Below, piece by piece: positions 6,045 to 11,280 of a stretch of 13,972 bases of DNA. The stretch comes from Actinomycetota bacterium (lineage in GTDB: Bacteria > Actinomycetota > Acidimicrobiia > Spongiisociales > UBA11373). Numbering within the stretch: position 1 is the first letter of the stretch; each line of letters opens with the position of its first letter. The position numbers and the translations under genes are program-made. Under the pieces are notes generated by a model. That model was given only the letters and a program-made list of their open reading frames with translations. It was not told the DNA's origin and ran no database searches. Where the stretch lies: the NCBI GenBank assembly GCA_030688105.1, contig JAUYIV010000019.1, positions 1-13,972 on the forward strand, in the 5' to 3' direction.

Positions 6045-6481
6045 TGTCCGAACACCAGCCGAGCCACGACCGGCCCCGCGAACCCGCCCAGCCATGCCAG
6101 CACGCCGATGGCGCCTGTGAACAGGAGCAGCTTGCGGTCCACCCGCTCGGCGATGGCCAGCGCTCGATCAGCCTTCTTGTCGACATCCCCGATATCGGTG
6201 GTCAGCGCCCGCCCGAGAGGCGAGGCGGCAGGATCAGTGCTCGCCGTCGTGATCGATTGGACGGCGGCCGTCAGGCTCGCCTGGAGTCCGCCCAGCACCC
6301 CCTCGATGCGCGCGATGGCCGTCCCGTTCTTGCCGAACTCAGCGGTCATCAGCTCCCGTTGGTGGCCTAGTTCGGCCTTCATGAGCGCCACGTCCTTGTC
6401 GAACGCGGCGAACTCCCGTTCGAGGCGCTCAATCCGGCGGTCCAACGTCGGCTGGCCGAGAGGTCGGGCATCGTCGGTCAC
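6041..6481 (-). CDS. Coiled-coil protein with C-terminal membrane segment
   Basis: 146 residues from a GTG at 6481, the first gene after the inverted-repeat spacer. Residues 12-75 are a charged heptad-like helix (DRRIERLEREFAAFDKDVAL, continuing to GVLGGLQASL), residues 95-118 a second charged helix, and 119-138 a membrane helix (LLFTGAIGVLAWLGGFAGPV), ending VVARLVFGQ. This order recalls XhlA-type lysis accessory proteins, though it is longer than usual. It could equally be a membrane-tethered structural protein. It heads the block that includes the peptidase and holin-like genes. Confidence 0.65.
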   Translation of the reverse strand: MTDDARPLGQPTLDRRIERLEREFAAFDKDVALMKAELGHQRELMTAEFGKNGTAIARIEGVLGGLQASLTAAVQSITTASTDPAASPLGRALTTDIGDVDKKADRALAIAERVDRKLLLFTGAIGVLAWLGGFAGPVVARLVFGQ

Positions 6482-6698
6482 GAGACATAGGGAAACTGGC
6501 GGCTAAACGCGCACGCGGATTACGGTAGCTAGAAAGCTACGGGTTGTCGCGGTACTTTCGTACTAGAAGCGAACGATTAGGCGGTTTCTGGCAGCTATAT
6601 CGTTCGACGCTGGTGCCGAATCCGGTATGCGGTACCAACTCGCCGGATTCGTGCTCAGATTCTGGCGTTTCTGAGAGTTTGGGCTGGCTAACTGGCAA
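6482..6698. promoter_or_regulatory. Inverted-repeat-rich spacer, likely regulatory or a terminator region
   Basis: 217 bases, AT-richer than the rest, with no supported gene. Perfect inverted repeats: gtagct/agctac (6525-6530, 6535-6540, loop 4), gtac/gtac (6552-6555, 6560-6563), cgaacgat/atcgttcg (6570-6577, 6599-6606) and gaatccgg/ccggattc (6618-6625, 6643-6650). A 10-mer close to ctggcrgcta recurs at 6496-6505, 6588-6597 and 6692-6701. It separates two otherwise nearly gapless gene blocks on the minus strand, so it may end the upstream transcript and start the downstream one. I see no reliable -35/-10 pair and no T-run. Confidence 0.55.
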
Positions 6699-6962
6699 CT
6701 ATCCAGGTAGGAGACCTCGAAGCCTTGCGATCTCGGCGGCCTGCTCATCCCGGACACGACACACCTGTTCGTATGCCCAAGCAGTCGGGTATGGCTGTCG
6801 GTCGTGTTCGATAGCAAGGACAAGCTCCCGTTGGAGCTTCGGGACGAGGTTCCAGTACGCTCGCTCCCAATAGCCCTCCAAGCTGGTGTCCGGTGTCGCG
6901 TACGGCATCGTGATCTCAGCGCCGCAGTCACGGCAGACATGGGTCTCATGCGGCTTACTCAC
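6699..6962 (-). CDS. Small hypothetical protein with CxxC
   Basis: 87 residues from a GTG at 6962 with a strong purine-rich Shine-Dalgarno (GGGAGGG) upstream. The N-terminus has HETHVCRDCGAEIT, a half zinc-ribbon; the rest is helical and aromatic-rich (GYWERAYWNLVPKLQREL) and ends in a charged helix (RDEQAAEIARLRGLLPG). It is in the same frame as the preceding gene, separated by TAG plus one codon. Last gene before the inverted-repeat spacer; its stop codon lies in the third copy of the ctggc-type 10-mer. Function unknown. Confidence 0.7.
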   Translation of the reverse strand: MSKPHETHVCRDCGAEITMPYATPDTSLEGYWERAYWNLVPKLQRELVLAIEHDRQPYPTAWAYEQVCRVRDEQAAEIARLRGLLPG

Positions 6963-6965
6963 CCG

Positions 6966-7169
6966 CTACGCCCTCCCCATCCGCTCTGCCGCATCGCGGT
7001 CTTTAGGCCACCATTTATCACGGACCGCCTCGTATTCGTCAGCGAGACTCGGCTGACCCATCTGCGCGCATAGGTCGCGGACGCTGCCGGGATAGCCCAG
7101 CCGAGCAATCGCCCATAGCGCCCACAACAGATCATTCCGCATGGCAACCACATCCTCGTCGCCCATCAT
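6966..7169 (-). CDS. Small hypothetical protein
   Basis: 67 residues from the first of two ATGs (7169, 7166), with GGAGG seven bases upstream. Helical and acidic, with a Trp-rich patch (NDLLWALWAIARLGYPG) and KWWPKDRD. The longer upstream frame is the shadow of the HTH gene. No family recognised. Confidence 0.65.
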   Translation of the reverse strand: MMGDEDVVAMRNDLLWALWAIARLGYPGSVRDLCAQMGQPSLADEYEAVRDKWWPKDRDAAERMGRA

Positions 7170-7185
7170 CCCAACGCCTCCAACA

Positions 7186-7383
7186 TCACGCCACCAGCTT
7201 ATCGCGCAGCAGGTGTGCCACCTGGAACGTGCGCTTGACGCCGTACTTCTGGCGCAGGGCGTGGAGGTGGTTCTTGACCGTCTGCTCGCGGCAACCGATC
7301 TCGGCGGCGGCGAGACGTGCCGAGCCCCGTTCCAGGTACGCCCGCAGCGCCCTGAGCTCGGCCTGCGTCGGCTGGTCACCCAC
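7186..7383 (-). CDS. Stand-alone LuxR/GerE-type HTH DNA-binding protein
   Basis: 65 residues, essentially one LuxR C-terminal HTH domain: TQAELRALRAYLERGSAR, then AAEIGCREQTVKNHLHALRQ as the recognition region, then KYGVKRTFQVAHLLRDKL. The TVK-H-L core and K-G pattern are typical of the family, which binds promoters as a dimer. No sensor domain is attached, so it is probably a phage transcription regulator acting in trans. The GTG at 7383 overlaps the DUF4326 stop by eight bases, and its first 17 bases are identical to those at the DUF4326 start. Candidate targets include the spacer at 6482-6698, as inference. Confidence 0.8.
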   Translation of the reverse strand: MGDQPTQAELRALRAYLERGSARLAAAEIGCREQTVKNHLHALRQKYGVKRTFQVAHLLRDKLVA

Positions 7384-7385
7384 GG
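7369..7385. repeat. 17-bp direct repeat at a gene start, copy 1
   Basis: The sequence cggctggtcacccacgg occurs here and again at 7775-7791, 406 bases away. On the minus strand it spans the GTG start of the HTH gene and encodes VGDQP; the other copy does the same for the DUF4326 gene. Confidence 0.85.
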
Positions 7386-7789
7386 GCCAACTCGAGAAGC
7401 ACGTCGGCGTGGCACGGAACCGGATTGCCGTTCGCGTCCACTAGCGGGCACCAGCAGGCGAGGTCACGGCCGCGGAGGGCAACGGCGGCGTACTCAGCCA
7501 TCGACTTCGCGCCGGTCGCGCTGACGACTCGACTCTTCGCGTCCCAACGTTCGTCAGAGACCATGTAGCCGTAGTCCGACATCAGCCCCCAATGTTCCAA
7601 CTCCCGGCGATACAAACGCACAGCCGCCGCAGCCCGCTCGGCCCGGTCAATCTCGGGCCATACCTGGCCCACATCCTTGATGCTCCAAGGATTGCCCCAC
7701 AGCGACGGGCGCCCGACGTACACCGCCCCTTCCGGCATCCACCAGCCCTTCGTCCGCTGGCGCTGGATTCGGCGCGGCTGGTCACCCAC
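7376..7789 (-). CDS. DUF4326 family protein
   Basis: 137 residues from a GTG at 7789. Recognised by the family layout: an N-terminal basic strand, then VYVGRPSLWGNPWSI (residues about 24-38), a helical middle (DRAERAAAAVRLYRRELE), and near the C-terminus GRDLACWCPLVD followed by PCHADVLLELA. The conserved GRPS-WGNP, CWC and CH-D motifs match DUF4326, a family common in phages and of unknown biochemical role. Cys and His in the CWC/CHAD segment may bind metal or form an active site. It lies between an adenine methyltransferase and an HTH regulator, three bases after the methyltransferase stop and in its frame. Confidence 0.82.
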   Translation of the reverse strand: MGDQPRRIQRQRTKGWWMPEGAVYVGRPSLWGNPWSIKDVGQVWPEIDRAERAAAAVRLYRRELEHWGLMSDYGYMVSDERWDAKSRVVSATGAKSMAEYAAVALRGRDLACWCPLVDANGNPVPCHADVLLELARG

Positions 7790-7791
7790 GG
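7775..7791. repeat. 17-bp direct repeat at a gene start, copy 2
   Basis: Second copy of the sequence at 7369-7385, spanning the GTG start of the DUF4326 gene at the same position relative to the start codon. The identity extends over the first five codons and just upstream of the GTG, and the two proteins diverge after it. Confidence 0.85.
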
Positions 7792-7792
7792 C

Positions 7793-8242
7793 TCAGCGCA
7801 GCCTTGGGGAGGTCATGCGCCAGATTGCGACGGCGCTCGGGAATGGGGCATCCTTGGCAATGCCGTTGAACCGGAGCCGGCCCCGGACGAAGCGGAGTTC
7901 ACCGGCTTTGAGCACGTAGTCGTGCCACCACGCCGTATCGGTTCGGGCCGGGAGAAGGCCGACGACCGTCGCGCCCAGCGTTGACTCGTGCCATGCCTTG
8001 GCGACCCATGCCGGGATCGAACGACCGTACGGCGGGTTCATCCAGCACGTTTCCGGCGCCCACGGTTGCGCCAGCCCGTCGTCCTCGATCGAGAAGTAGC
8101 GATCGCATTTGGCGTTTGTGGCCGAAGCGGCTACATCGAGGGTGAACCCGAACTCGTGGTGCAGGGCGGCGAAGAACTCGGATGGCGTGCCCCAATCGTC
8201 CGTCAGAGAGGACATCAATGGACGAACTGCTGTCAGGTTCAT
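7793..8242 (-). CDS. Phage DNA N6-adenine methyltransferase
   Basis: 149 residues. Clear match by eye to the small phage Dam-type family (DNA_N6-adenine methyltransferase, Pfam PF05869): WGTPSEFFAAL near the N-terminus, FTLDVAASATNAKCDRYF at 33-50, DDGLAQPW at 54-61, the catalytic NPPY at 69-72 with WMNPPYGR, LLPARTDTAWWH at 96-107 and FVRGRLRF at 118-125, then APFPSAVAIW. It transfers methyl from SAM to adenine in DNA, usually as protection from host restriction. No restriction partner is nearby. I chose the ATG at 8242, giving an ATGA overlap; an in-frame GTG at 8251 would add three residues. Confidence 0.92.
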   Translation of the reverse strand: MNLTAVRPLMSSLTDDWGTPSEFFAALHHEFGFTLDVAASATNAKCDRYFSIEDDGLAQPWAPETCWMNPPYGRSIPAWVAKAWHESTLGATVVGLLPARTDTAWWHDYVLKAGELRFVRGRLRFNGIAKDAPFPSAVAIWRMTSPRLR

Positions 8243-8328
8243 CGTCCCCACCGAAACGCCCGGAACCAGAGAGCAATCCAGAGTGCCGCGAGGATGAGGG
8301 AGGCCGCGATGCAGGGAAGGCGGGTCAC
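8239..8328 (-). CDS. 29-residue membrane peptide
   Basis: GTG at 8328 in a GTGA overlap and TGA at 8239 overlapping the methyltransferase ATG. Basic start (VTRLP), one hydrophobic helix (CIAASLILAALWIALWF) and a basic end (RAFRWGR). Precise coupling on both sides supports it as a gene. Function unknown. Confidence 0.55.
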   Translation of the reverse strand: MTRLPCIAASLILAALWIALWFRAFRWGR

Positions 8329-8624
8329 GTGAGGTTGAGGTCCGAGCGGTTGAACCACGATGCCCCGAGGGTGGAGCCGGTGCCGTTGTTGATCGAGAAC
8401 GAGAGATTCACGTTGAACGTGGTCGAAGTCGTTGCCATGTAGATCGGACCGGCGCTGGACCGCCAGCGATCCTCGGTCACGACGCCGTCGCGGACTACGC
8501 GGTAATGGACGTGCCGACAAAGCGGGCACGTAATCTCGTGGTTCCCGTTCAGCGAGAGATCCAGTACCGCGATGAACGATCCGCCGCAGTTGGTGCAGTC
8601 AACGTTTGATCGGCTTTCGTTCAT
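8325..8624 (-). CDS. Zinc-ribbon-like phage protein
   Basis: 99 residues from an ATG at 8624 (ATGA). DCTNCGGSF at residues 9-17 and TCPLCRHVHYRVVRDG at about 32-47 form a CxxC...CxxC zinc ribbon, followed by VVTEDRW. The second half is polar and beta-rich (TTSTTFNVNLSFSINNGTG). The CP-C-H-HYRV-DG--T-DRW pattern is one I associate with uncharacterised phage proteins; I cannot name a function. Confidence 0.7.
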   Translation of the reverse strand: MNESRSNVDCTNCGGSFIAVLDLSLNGNHEITCPLCRHVHYRVVRDGVVTEDRWRSSAGPIYMATTSTTFNVNLSFSINNGTGSTLGASWFNRSDLNLT

Positions 8625-8983
8625 CCCGCACCCACCGTTGCCGTCTCCGGCAGCTTGATCCGCTGCGCCCGCCCCTCAATCGTGAGCGTGCCAGGGCACA
8701 GCCCGTAGCTGATCGGCACCCCGCAGATCCGGGGGAAGTCGGCGGCGGAAACGTCACCCAACCTCCCTTCCCTCTGGAGGAACAACTCCGGTCCGGCATC
8801 CGTGGACACCCGGTCGAAACAGGCGGCAGGCCCGCACACGCGAATCTTCCAGCCGGGGCCTTCGGGGATAGCGAGATACCGGGGTCCATACGACGGGTCG
8901 GCGAATGCCCACACGCCTTGCCGGGTGACGGCGGCTAGTGGAACCGGCGTTGGATATGCGTCCCGCGAGGGTGCCGTTATCAA
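8621..8983 (-). CDS. Putative double-psi beta-barrel (RlpA/expansin-like) domain protein
   Basis: 120 residues counted from a TTG at 8983. The core PSYGPRYLAIPEGPGWKIRV, CGPAACFDRVSTDAGP, RLGDVSAADFPRICG and VPISYGLCPGTLTI resembles a double-psi beta-barrel of the RlpA/expansin type: a YGP start, paired cysteines, a D-L/V-S segment and a final G-strand. Such domains bind or cleave wall polysaccharide. It has no signal peptide of its own. It is in the same frame as the preceding membrane-anchor gene, separated only by one TAG and two codons, and the TTG has no Shine-Dalgarno. It may be made by readthrough or reinitiation, or be a broken half of one gene. Fold assignment is tentative. Confidence 0.5.
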   Translation of the reverse strand: MITAPSRDAYPTPVPLAAVTRQGVWAFADPSYGPRYLAIPEGPGWKIRVCGPAACFDRVSTDAGPELFLQREGRLGDVSAADFPRICGVPISYGLCPGTLTIEGRAQRIKLPETATVGAG

Positions 8984-8989
8984 AGCGAG

Positions 8990-9202
8990 CTAGGCGGCTA
9001 CTTGAATATCTTTAGAGCTTGCCGCCGGTCCCGTCCACGAGGCCAACAGCACGACGAGGGTGATGGCGAGGAAGGGGAAGATCCAGCAGCCGGAACGCGG
9101 TGTGGGTTCCGGTTCCTCGATGGTGAGGGGGTCGGGATCGAGCAGGACGTACTCGCGTTCGCTCGGGGTCGACCAGGTGTCGCGGTAGGGGATGCGGGTC
9201 AC
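8990..9202 (-). CDS. Small membrane-anchor protein
   Basis: 70 residues from a GTG at 9202 (GTGA). A soluble, acidic and Pro-rich N-terminus (VLLDPDPLTIEEPEPTPRSG) precedes one membrane helix at about 40-59 (WIFPFLAITLVVLLASWTG), then a short tail (PAASSKDIQVAA) and TAG. Topology would be N-in, C-out. The frame stays open past the TAG into the double-psi-barrel-like gene, for which this would be an ideal type II anchor. Confidence 0.65.
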   Translation of the reverse strand: MTRIPYRDTWSTPSEREYVLLDPDPLTIEEPEPTPRSGCWIFPFLAITLVVLLASWTGPAASSKDIQVAA

Positions 9203-9402
9203 AGGAAGTTACCCGGAGCCGTCGCATCTAGGTCATCGGCGTCCTGCGCGATCAGCACGGCCAACCTATCCCGCGCTAGCAGCACGCGGTCAATCGGTAC
9301 CCATGCCGCCTTGGCGATACCGTCCGGTCCGTCGACCACAAGCGCCTTCGCCAACGCCTCATCCAGCCATGCGAGCACGGCTTCGTAGGTGTCCCGGCTC
9401 AC
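9199..9402 (-). CDS. Small hypothetical protein
   Basis: 67 residues from a GTG at 9402 (GTGA). Helical and acidic: DTYEAVLAWLDEALAKALVV, then WVPIDRVLLARDRLAVLIAQ and an Asp-rich end. Soluble, with no Cys or membrane segment. Coupled to both neighbours. Function unknown. Confidence 0.65.
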   Translation of the reverse strand: MSRDTYEAVLAWLDEALAKALVVDGPDGIAKAAWVPIDRVLLARDRLAVLIAQDADDLDATAPGNFL

Positions 9403-9707
9403 TCCCGCCCCTCCCCATCGGCAGCCCCGAGAGGGGCCGGGGTGGCACGGATCGCCAACCAGCGGTCCCAGACAGCCTCAGCCTGTTCGTTCTCTTCGCG
9501 CTGCGGCCACGAGGCGTAGTTATAGGGGCCGCTCTTGGCATTCAATAGGATTTCCGCTGCTTTCAGCGCCTCCCGTAGTCCCGGCTCGTCCTGTACCGGC
9601 AGGGCGACTTCGGGAAGGTGGCCGTGATGCTCGCAGTCGTCGGAGTGACAACCCGACGTGCAAACCTCTGCGCATTCCGCGAGCAGCGGGTCCGGTTGCG
9701 GGGTCAT
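9399..9707 (-). CDS. Small Cys/His protein of the tiny-gene train
   Basis: 102 residues from an ATG at 9707 (ATGA). Near the N-terminus is a dense Cys/His cluster, ECAEVCTSGCHSDDCEHHGH, which could bind zinc. A helix, GLREALKAAEILLNA, follows and resembles the GLREALERLL segment of the gene transcribed just before it, so the two may share a module. The C-terminal part has NYASWPQREENEQAEAVWDR. Function unknown. Confidence 0.7.
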   Translation of the reverse strand: MTPQPDPLLAECAEVCTSGCHSDDCEHHGHLPEVALPVQDEPGLREALKAAEILLNAKSGPYNYASWPQREENEQAEAVWDRWLAIRATPAPLGAADGEGRE

Positions 9708-10174
9708 TCCGAACGCCCGAACTGAATGGCGTGCCGGAGTTCCCGATCGTGCATGCCGCTAGCACGATGAGCCGGGATGTCGCAGTTGAGCCATGCCTCG
9801 GCCGCTTCACGGACGACCGCAGCCCACCTCGCCTCGGACCGCTCCCTCTCGCGCTCAACGTCAATCGCGGGCTCCTGTCGGGCGGTGGCGTGGGCCTCCA
9901 AGATGGCGCGGATGGCACGAGTGACAGCCTCGGACTCGATGGCCGGTAGCAACATTCGAAGGAGTTGCGCGGTCAGCGTGACTTCTTGGGTAGCGGATTG
10001 GTTCGCCTTCTCGAACAGTGCCTTTGCATTCGACGTTTGGATGTCGAGCGTTGGTTGTGCCAGCAGCCGTTCTAGCGCCTCCCGCAACCCCCGCTCGCCT
10101 CGGGCTGCTGGAGCGTCGCTGTAGAGCGCGTCTCTCAGTAGCGGCCCGTCCTCCCGGCGCTCTCCTGGTGTCAT
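9704..10174 (-). CDS. Helical hypothetical protein, 156 residues
   Basis: ATG at 10174 (ATGA). Charged and almost wholly helical, with GLREALERLLAQPTLD, LTAQLLRMLLPAIESEAVTR and a long Glu/Arg-rich helix (DVERERERSEARWAAVVREA). The end, CDIPAHRASGMHDRELRHAI, has some His/Cys. It shares the GLREAL segment with its downstream neighbour. No family recognised. Confidence 0.7.
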   Translation of the reverse strand: MTPGERREDGPLLRDALYSDAPAARGERGLREALERLLAQPTLDIQTSNAKALFEKANQSATQEVTLTAQLLRMLLPAIESEAVTRAIRAILEAHATARQEPAIDVERERERSEARWAAVVREAAEAWLNCDIPAHRASGMHDRELRHAIQFGRSE

Positions 10175-10377
10175 CGGACGGACCCCGGAAGTGCGGCACC
10201 GTTGTAGTCGCGAACCGCGTCCGGCTCAGGGTCGTCACCCTCAGACAGGATCGGCACACCCTCCGGGTCTTCCGGGTTGTCGTAACCGCCGGGGAAGCCG
10301 CCGTGCCAATGCCGCCACGTCGCGACGCAGGGACGAAAGATGCAGCGGCGCTCCTCGGTCCGTGTCTCGCTGGTCAT
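10171..10377 (-). CDS. Small hypothetical protein of the tiny-gene train
   Basis: 68 residues from an ATG at 10377, which sits in one copy of the repeated stop/start module. Two Cys and an aromatic stretch (CIFRPCVATWRHWHGGFPGG) are followed by an acidic tail (ILSEGDDPEPDAVRDYNG). Function unknown. Confidence 0.65.
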   Translation of the reverse strand: MTSETRTEERRCIFRPCVATWRHWHGGFPGGYDNPEDPEGVPILSEGDDPEPDAVRDYNGAALPGSVR

Positions 10378-10401
10378 GCCGGTGTCTCCCGAAGGGCGGC
10401 G
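10372..10401. repeat. Stop/start junction module, copy D
   Basis: 30-bp sequence identical to copies at 10557-10586 and 11008-11037. On the minus strand it carries the end of one gene (ALRETPA plus TGA), a GGGAG Shine-Dalgarno, the spacer ACACCGGC and the ATGA start of the next. Confidence 0.9.
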
Positions 10402-10562
10402 CGGAGTTCAGCCTGAACCTGTGACTGGTAGATCACCTCATCCGGCTTATCCCAGACGTGAGCGGCCTGTGCCGCGGCGCGGAACCCGTCCCAGGCTTCA
10501 ACGGACGCTCGTGCAGCGGCCTCGATCCGGCGCAGGCGCTCCAACTCTTCGTCCAGGGTCAT
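10374..10562 (-). CDS. Small helical protein with the repeated start and end
   Basis: 62 residues from an ATG at 10562. It begins MTLDEELERLRRI and ends ALRETPA, both encoded by copies of the repeated junction module at its two ends. The middle is a long helix (AARASVEAWDGFRAAAQAAH) followed by DKPDEVIYQSQVQAEL. Function unknown; it looks like a cassette bounded by the repeat. Confidence 0.7.
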   Translation of the reverse strand: MTLDEELERLRRIEAAARASVEAWDGFRAAAQAAHVWDKPDEVIYQSQVQAELRAALRETPA

Positions 10563-10586
10563 GCCGGTGTCTCCCGAAGGGCGGCG
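10557..10586. repeat. Stop/start junction module, copy C
   Basis: Identical over 30 bp to copies B and D. Similarity to copy B extends about 10 bases further on the start-codon side (from 10547), into codons for MTLDE. Confidence 0.9.
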
Positions 10587-10777
10587 GCGCGGCGTTCGCT
10601 ATCAAGCGCACCGGGATGGCCGAGGTCCGCGAGTGTCAGGAGCCACCGACAAGTGGCGCAGTCTGAGTTGTCGCCCGCATGCGTGCCCCACAGGTCATCG
10701 ACTTCGGCCTGCGTAAACGGGACGGCGTACGGTGACGACCCATCAAGCCAGTCAGCATCGCTCTCGGGATGTGGCAT
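10559..10777 (-). CDS. Small CxxC protein ending in the repeated module
   Basis: 72 residues from an ATG at 10777, two bases after the previous stop, with a GGATGGAG purine run upstream. The longer upstream extension is shadow. It contains FTQAEVDDLWGTH, then SDCATCRWLLTLADLGHPG and the repeated end ALRETPA. A single CxxC plus His could bind metal. Unlike its neighbours its start is not in the repeat. Confidence 0.7.
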   Translation of the reverse strand: MPHPESDADWLDGSSPYAVPFTQAEVDDLWGTHAGDNSDCATCRWLLTLADLGHPGALDSERRAAALRETPA

Positions 10778-10779
10778 TG

Positions 10780-11013
10780 TCAGACTCCATCCTTCGCGGC
10801 GAGACGGTCCCGAACGTAGTTGACGGCTGCGACGATGAACGCGGCATCCTCGGCAAGTAGCACGTTGCCGACCTGTGGGCCGGTCTGCCGTTCTCGGATC
10901 AGCCACGCCAGCGTGGCCTTCTCCCTGCTCGGTGGTTCTGCCGCCCACGGCCCCTCGCTCGCGGCCTCGCTCAACCGGCACAGCGCTTCCGCCCATGCTT
11001 CGTTCAGGGTCAT
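10780..11013 (-). CDS. Small protein, paralogous start with its neighbour
   Basis: 77 residues from an ATG at 11013 within the repeat module. The first residues, MTLNEAWAEALCRL, nearly copy MTLDEAWAEAEAAL of the next gene upstream. The rest (EGPWAAEPPSREKATLAWLI, LLAEDAAFIVAAVNYVRDRL) resembles the short phage proteins with an A-F-I-A-AR/VNY end, whose function is unknown. The C-terminus is not of the ALRETPA type. Confidence 0.7.
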   Translation of the reverse strand: MTLNEAWAEALCRLSEAASEGPWAAEPPSREKATLAWLIRERQTGPQVGNVLLAEDAAFIVAAVNYVRDRLAAKDGV

Positions 11014-11037
11014 GCCGGTGTCTCCCGAAGGGCGGCG
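10985..11037. repeat. Stop/start junction module, copy B (long)
   Basis: Contains the 30-bp core (11008-11037). Bases 10985-11025 also match 11218-11258 over 41 bp with one mismatch, extending into the codons for MTLNEAWAEA. Confidence 0.9.
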
Positions 11038-11246
11038 GCTAGGGCCTGGAGGGCGGCGGTGGGAGTGGGGCCGGAGCCGAATGCCGTCCGGCCATCGCGG
11101 GGCGCGAAGTAGTCCGGTTTCTCGGCCCAAACCACCCATTCGACCTCAGGTTCGTGGGGATAGTTGCGGCCGATCCGCAACGTGTCGATGCGCCACCCTT
11201 CCGGCAACGCCGCCTCCGCTTCCGCCCATGCTTCGTCCAGGGTCAT
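11010..11246 (-). CDS. Small protein with the repeated start and end
   Basis: 78 residues from an ATG at 11246, with an excellent GGAAGGAG Shine-Dalgarno. Starts MTLDEAWAEAEAALPEGW and ends ALRETPA. The middle, WRIDTLRIGRNYPHEPEVEW followed by VVWAEKPDY and then GPTPTAALQALA, looks like a strand-rich domain. First gene of the tiny-gene train after the cytosine methyltransferase, 34 bases downstream of its stop. Function unknown. Confidence 0.72.
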   Translation of the reverse strand: MTLDEAWAEAEAALPEGWRIDTLRIGRNYPHEPEVEWVVWAEKPDYFAPRDGRTAFGSGPTPTAALQALAAALRETPA

Positions 11247-11258
11247 GCCGGTGTCTCC
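11218..11258. repeat. Stop/start junction module, copy A (start side only)
   Basis: Shares the start side with copy B over 41 bp, but diverges upstream of the Shine-Dalgarno, where it has GGAAGGAG instead of the CTTCGGGAG found in the other copies. No ALRETPA end is present because the upstream gene is the methyltransferase. Confidence 0.85.
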
Positions 11259-11280
11259 TTCCGGGAGTGGGGTAGGGGTG

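Noticed and set aside
5568..6506. Long plus-strand open frame (312 codons), and others at 4985-5806 and 3801-4385
   Set aside because: Opposite strand to tightly coupled genes, composition rich in Arg/Pro/Ser with no recognisable domain, and no start signals; antisense shadows.
6482..6698. Open in-frame stretch of about 53 codons after the TAG at 6699
   Set aside because: Third-position GC is much lower than in genes here, there is no start signal, and the DNA is dominated by inverted repeats; treated as non-coding.
10372..11258. CRISPR array, from regularly repeated 30-mers
   Set aside because: Copies are 150-450 bases apart, lie at gene junctions, and the sequences between are coding genes, not uniform spacers.
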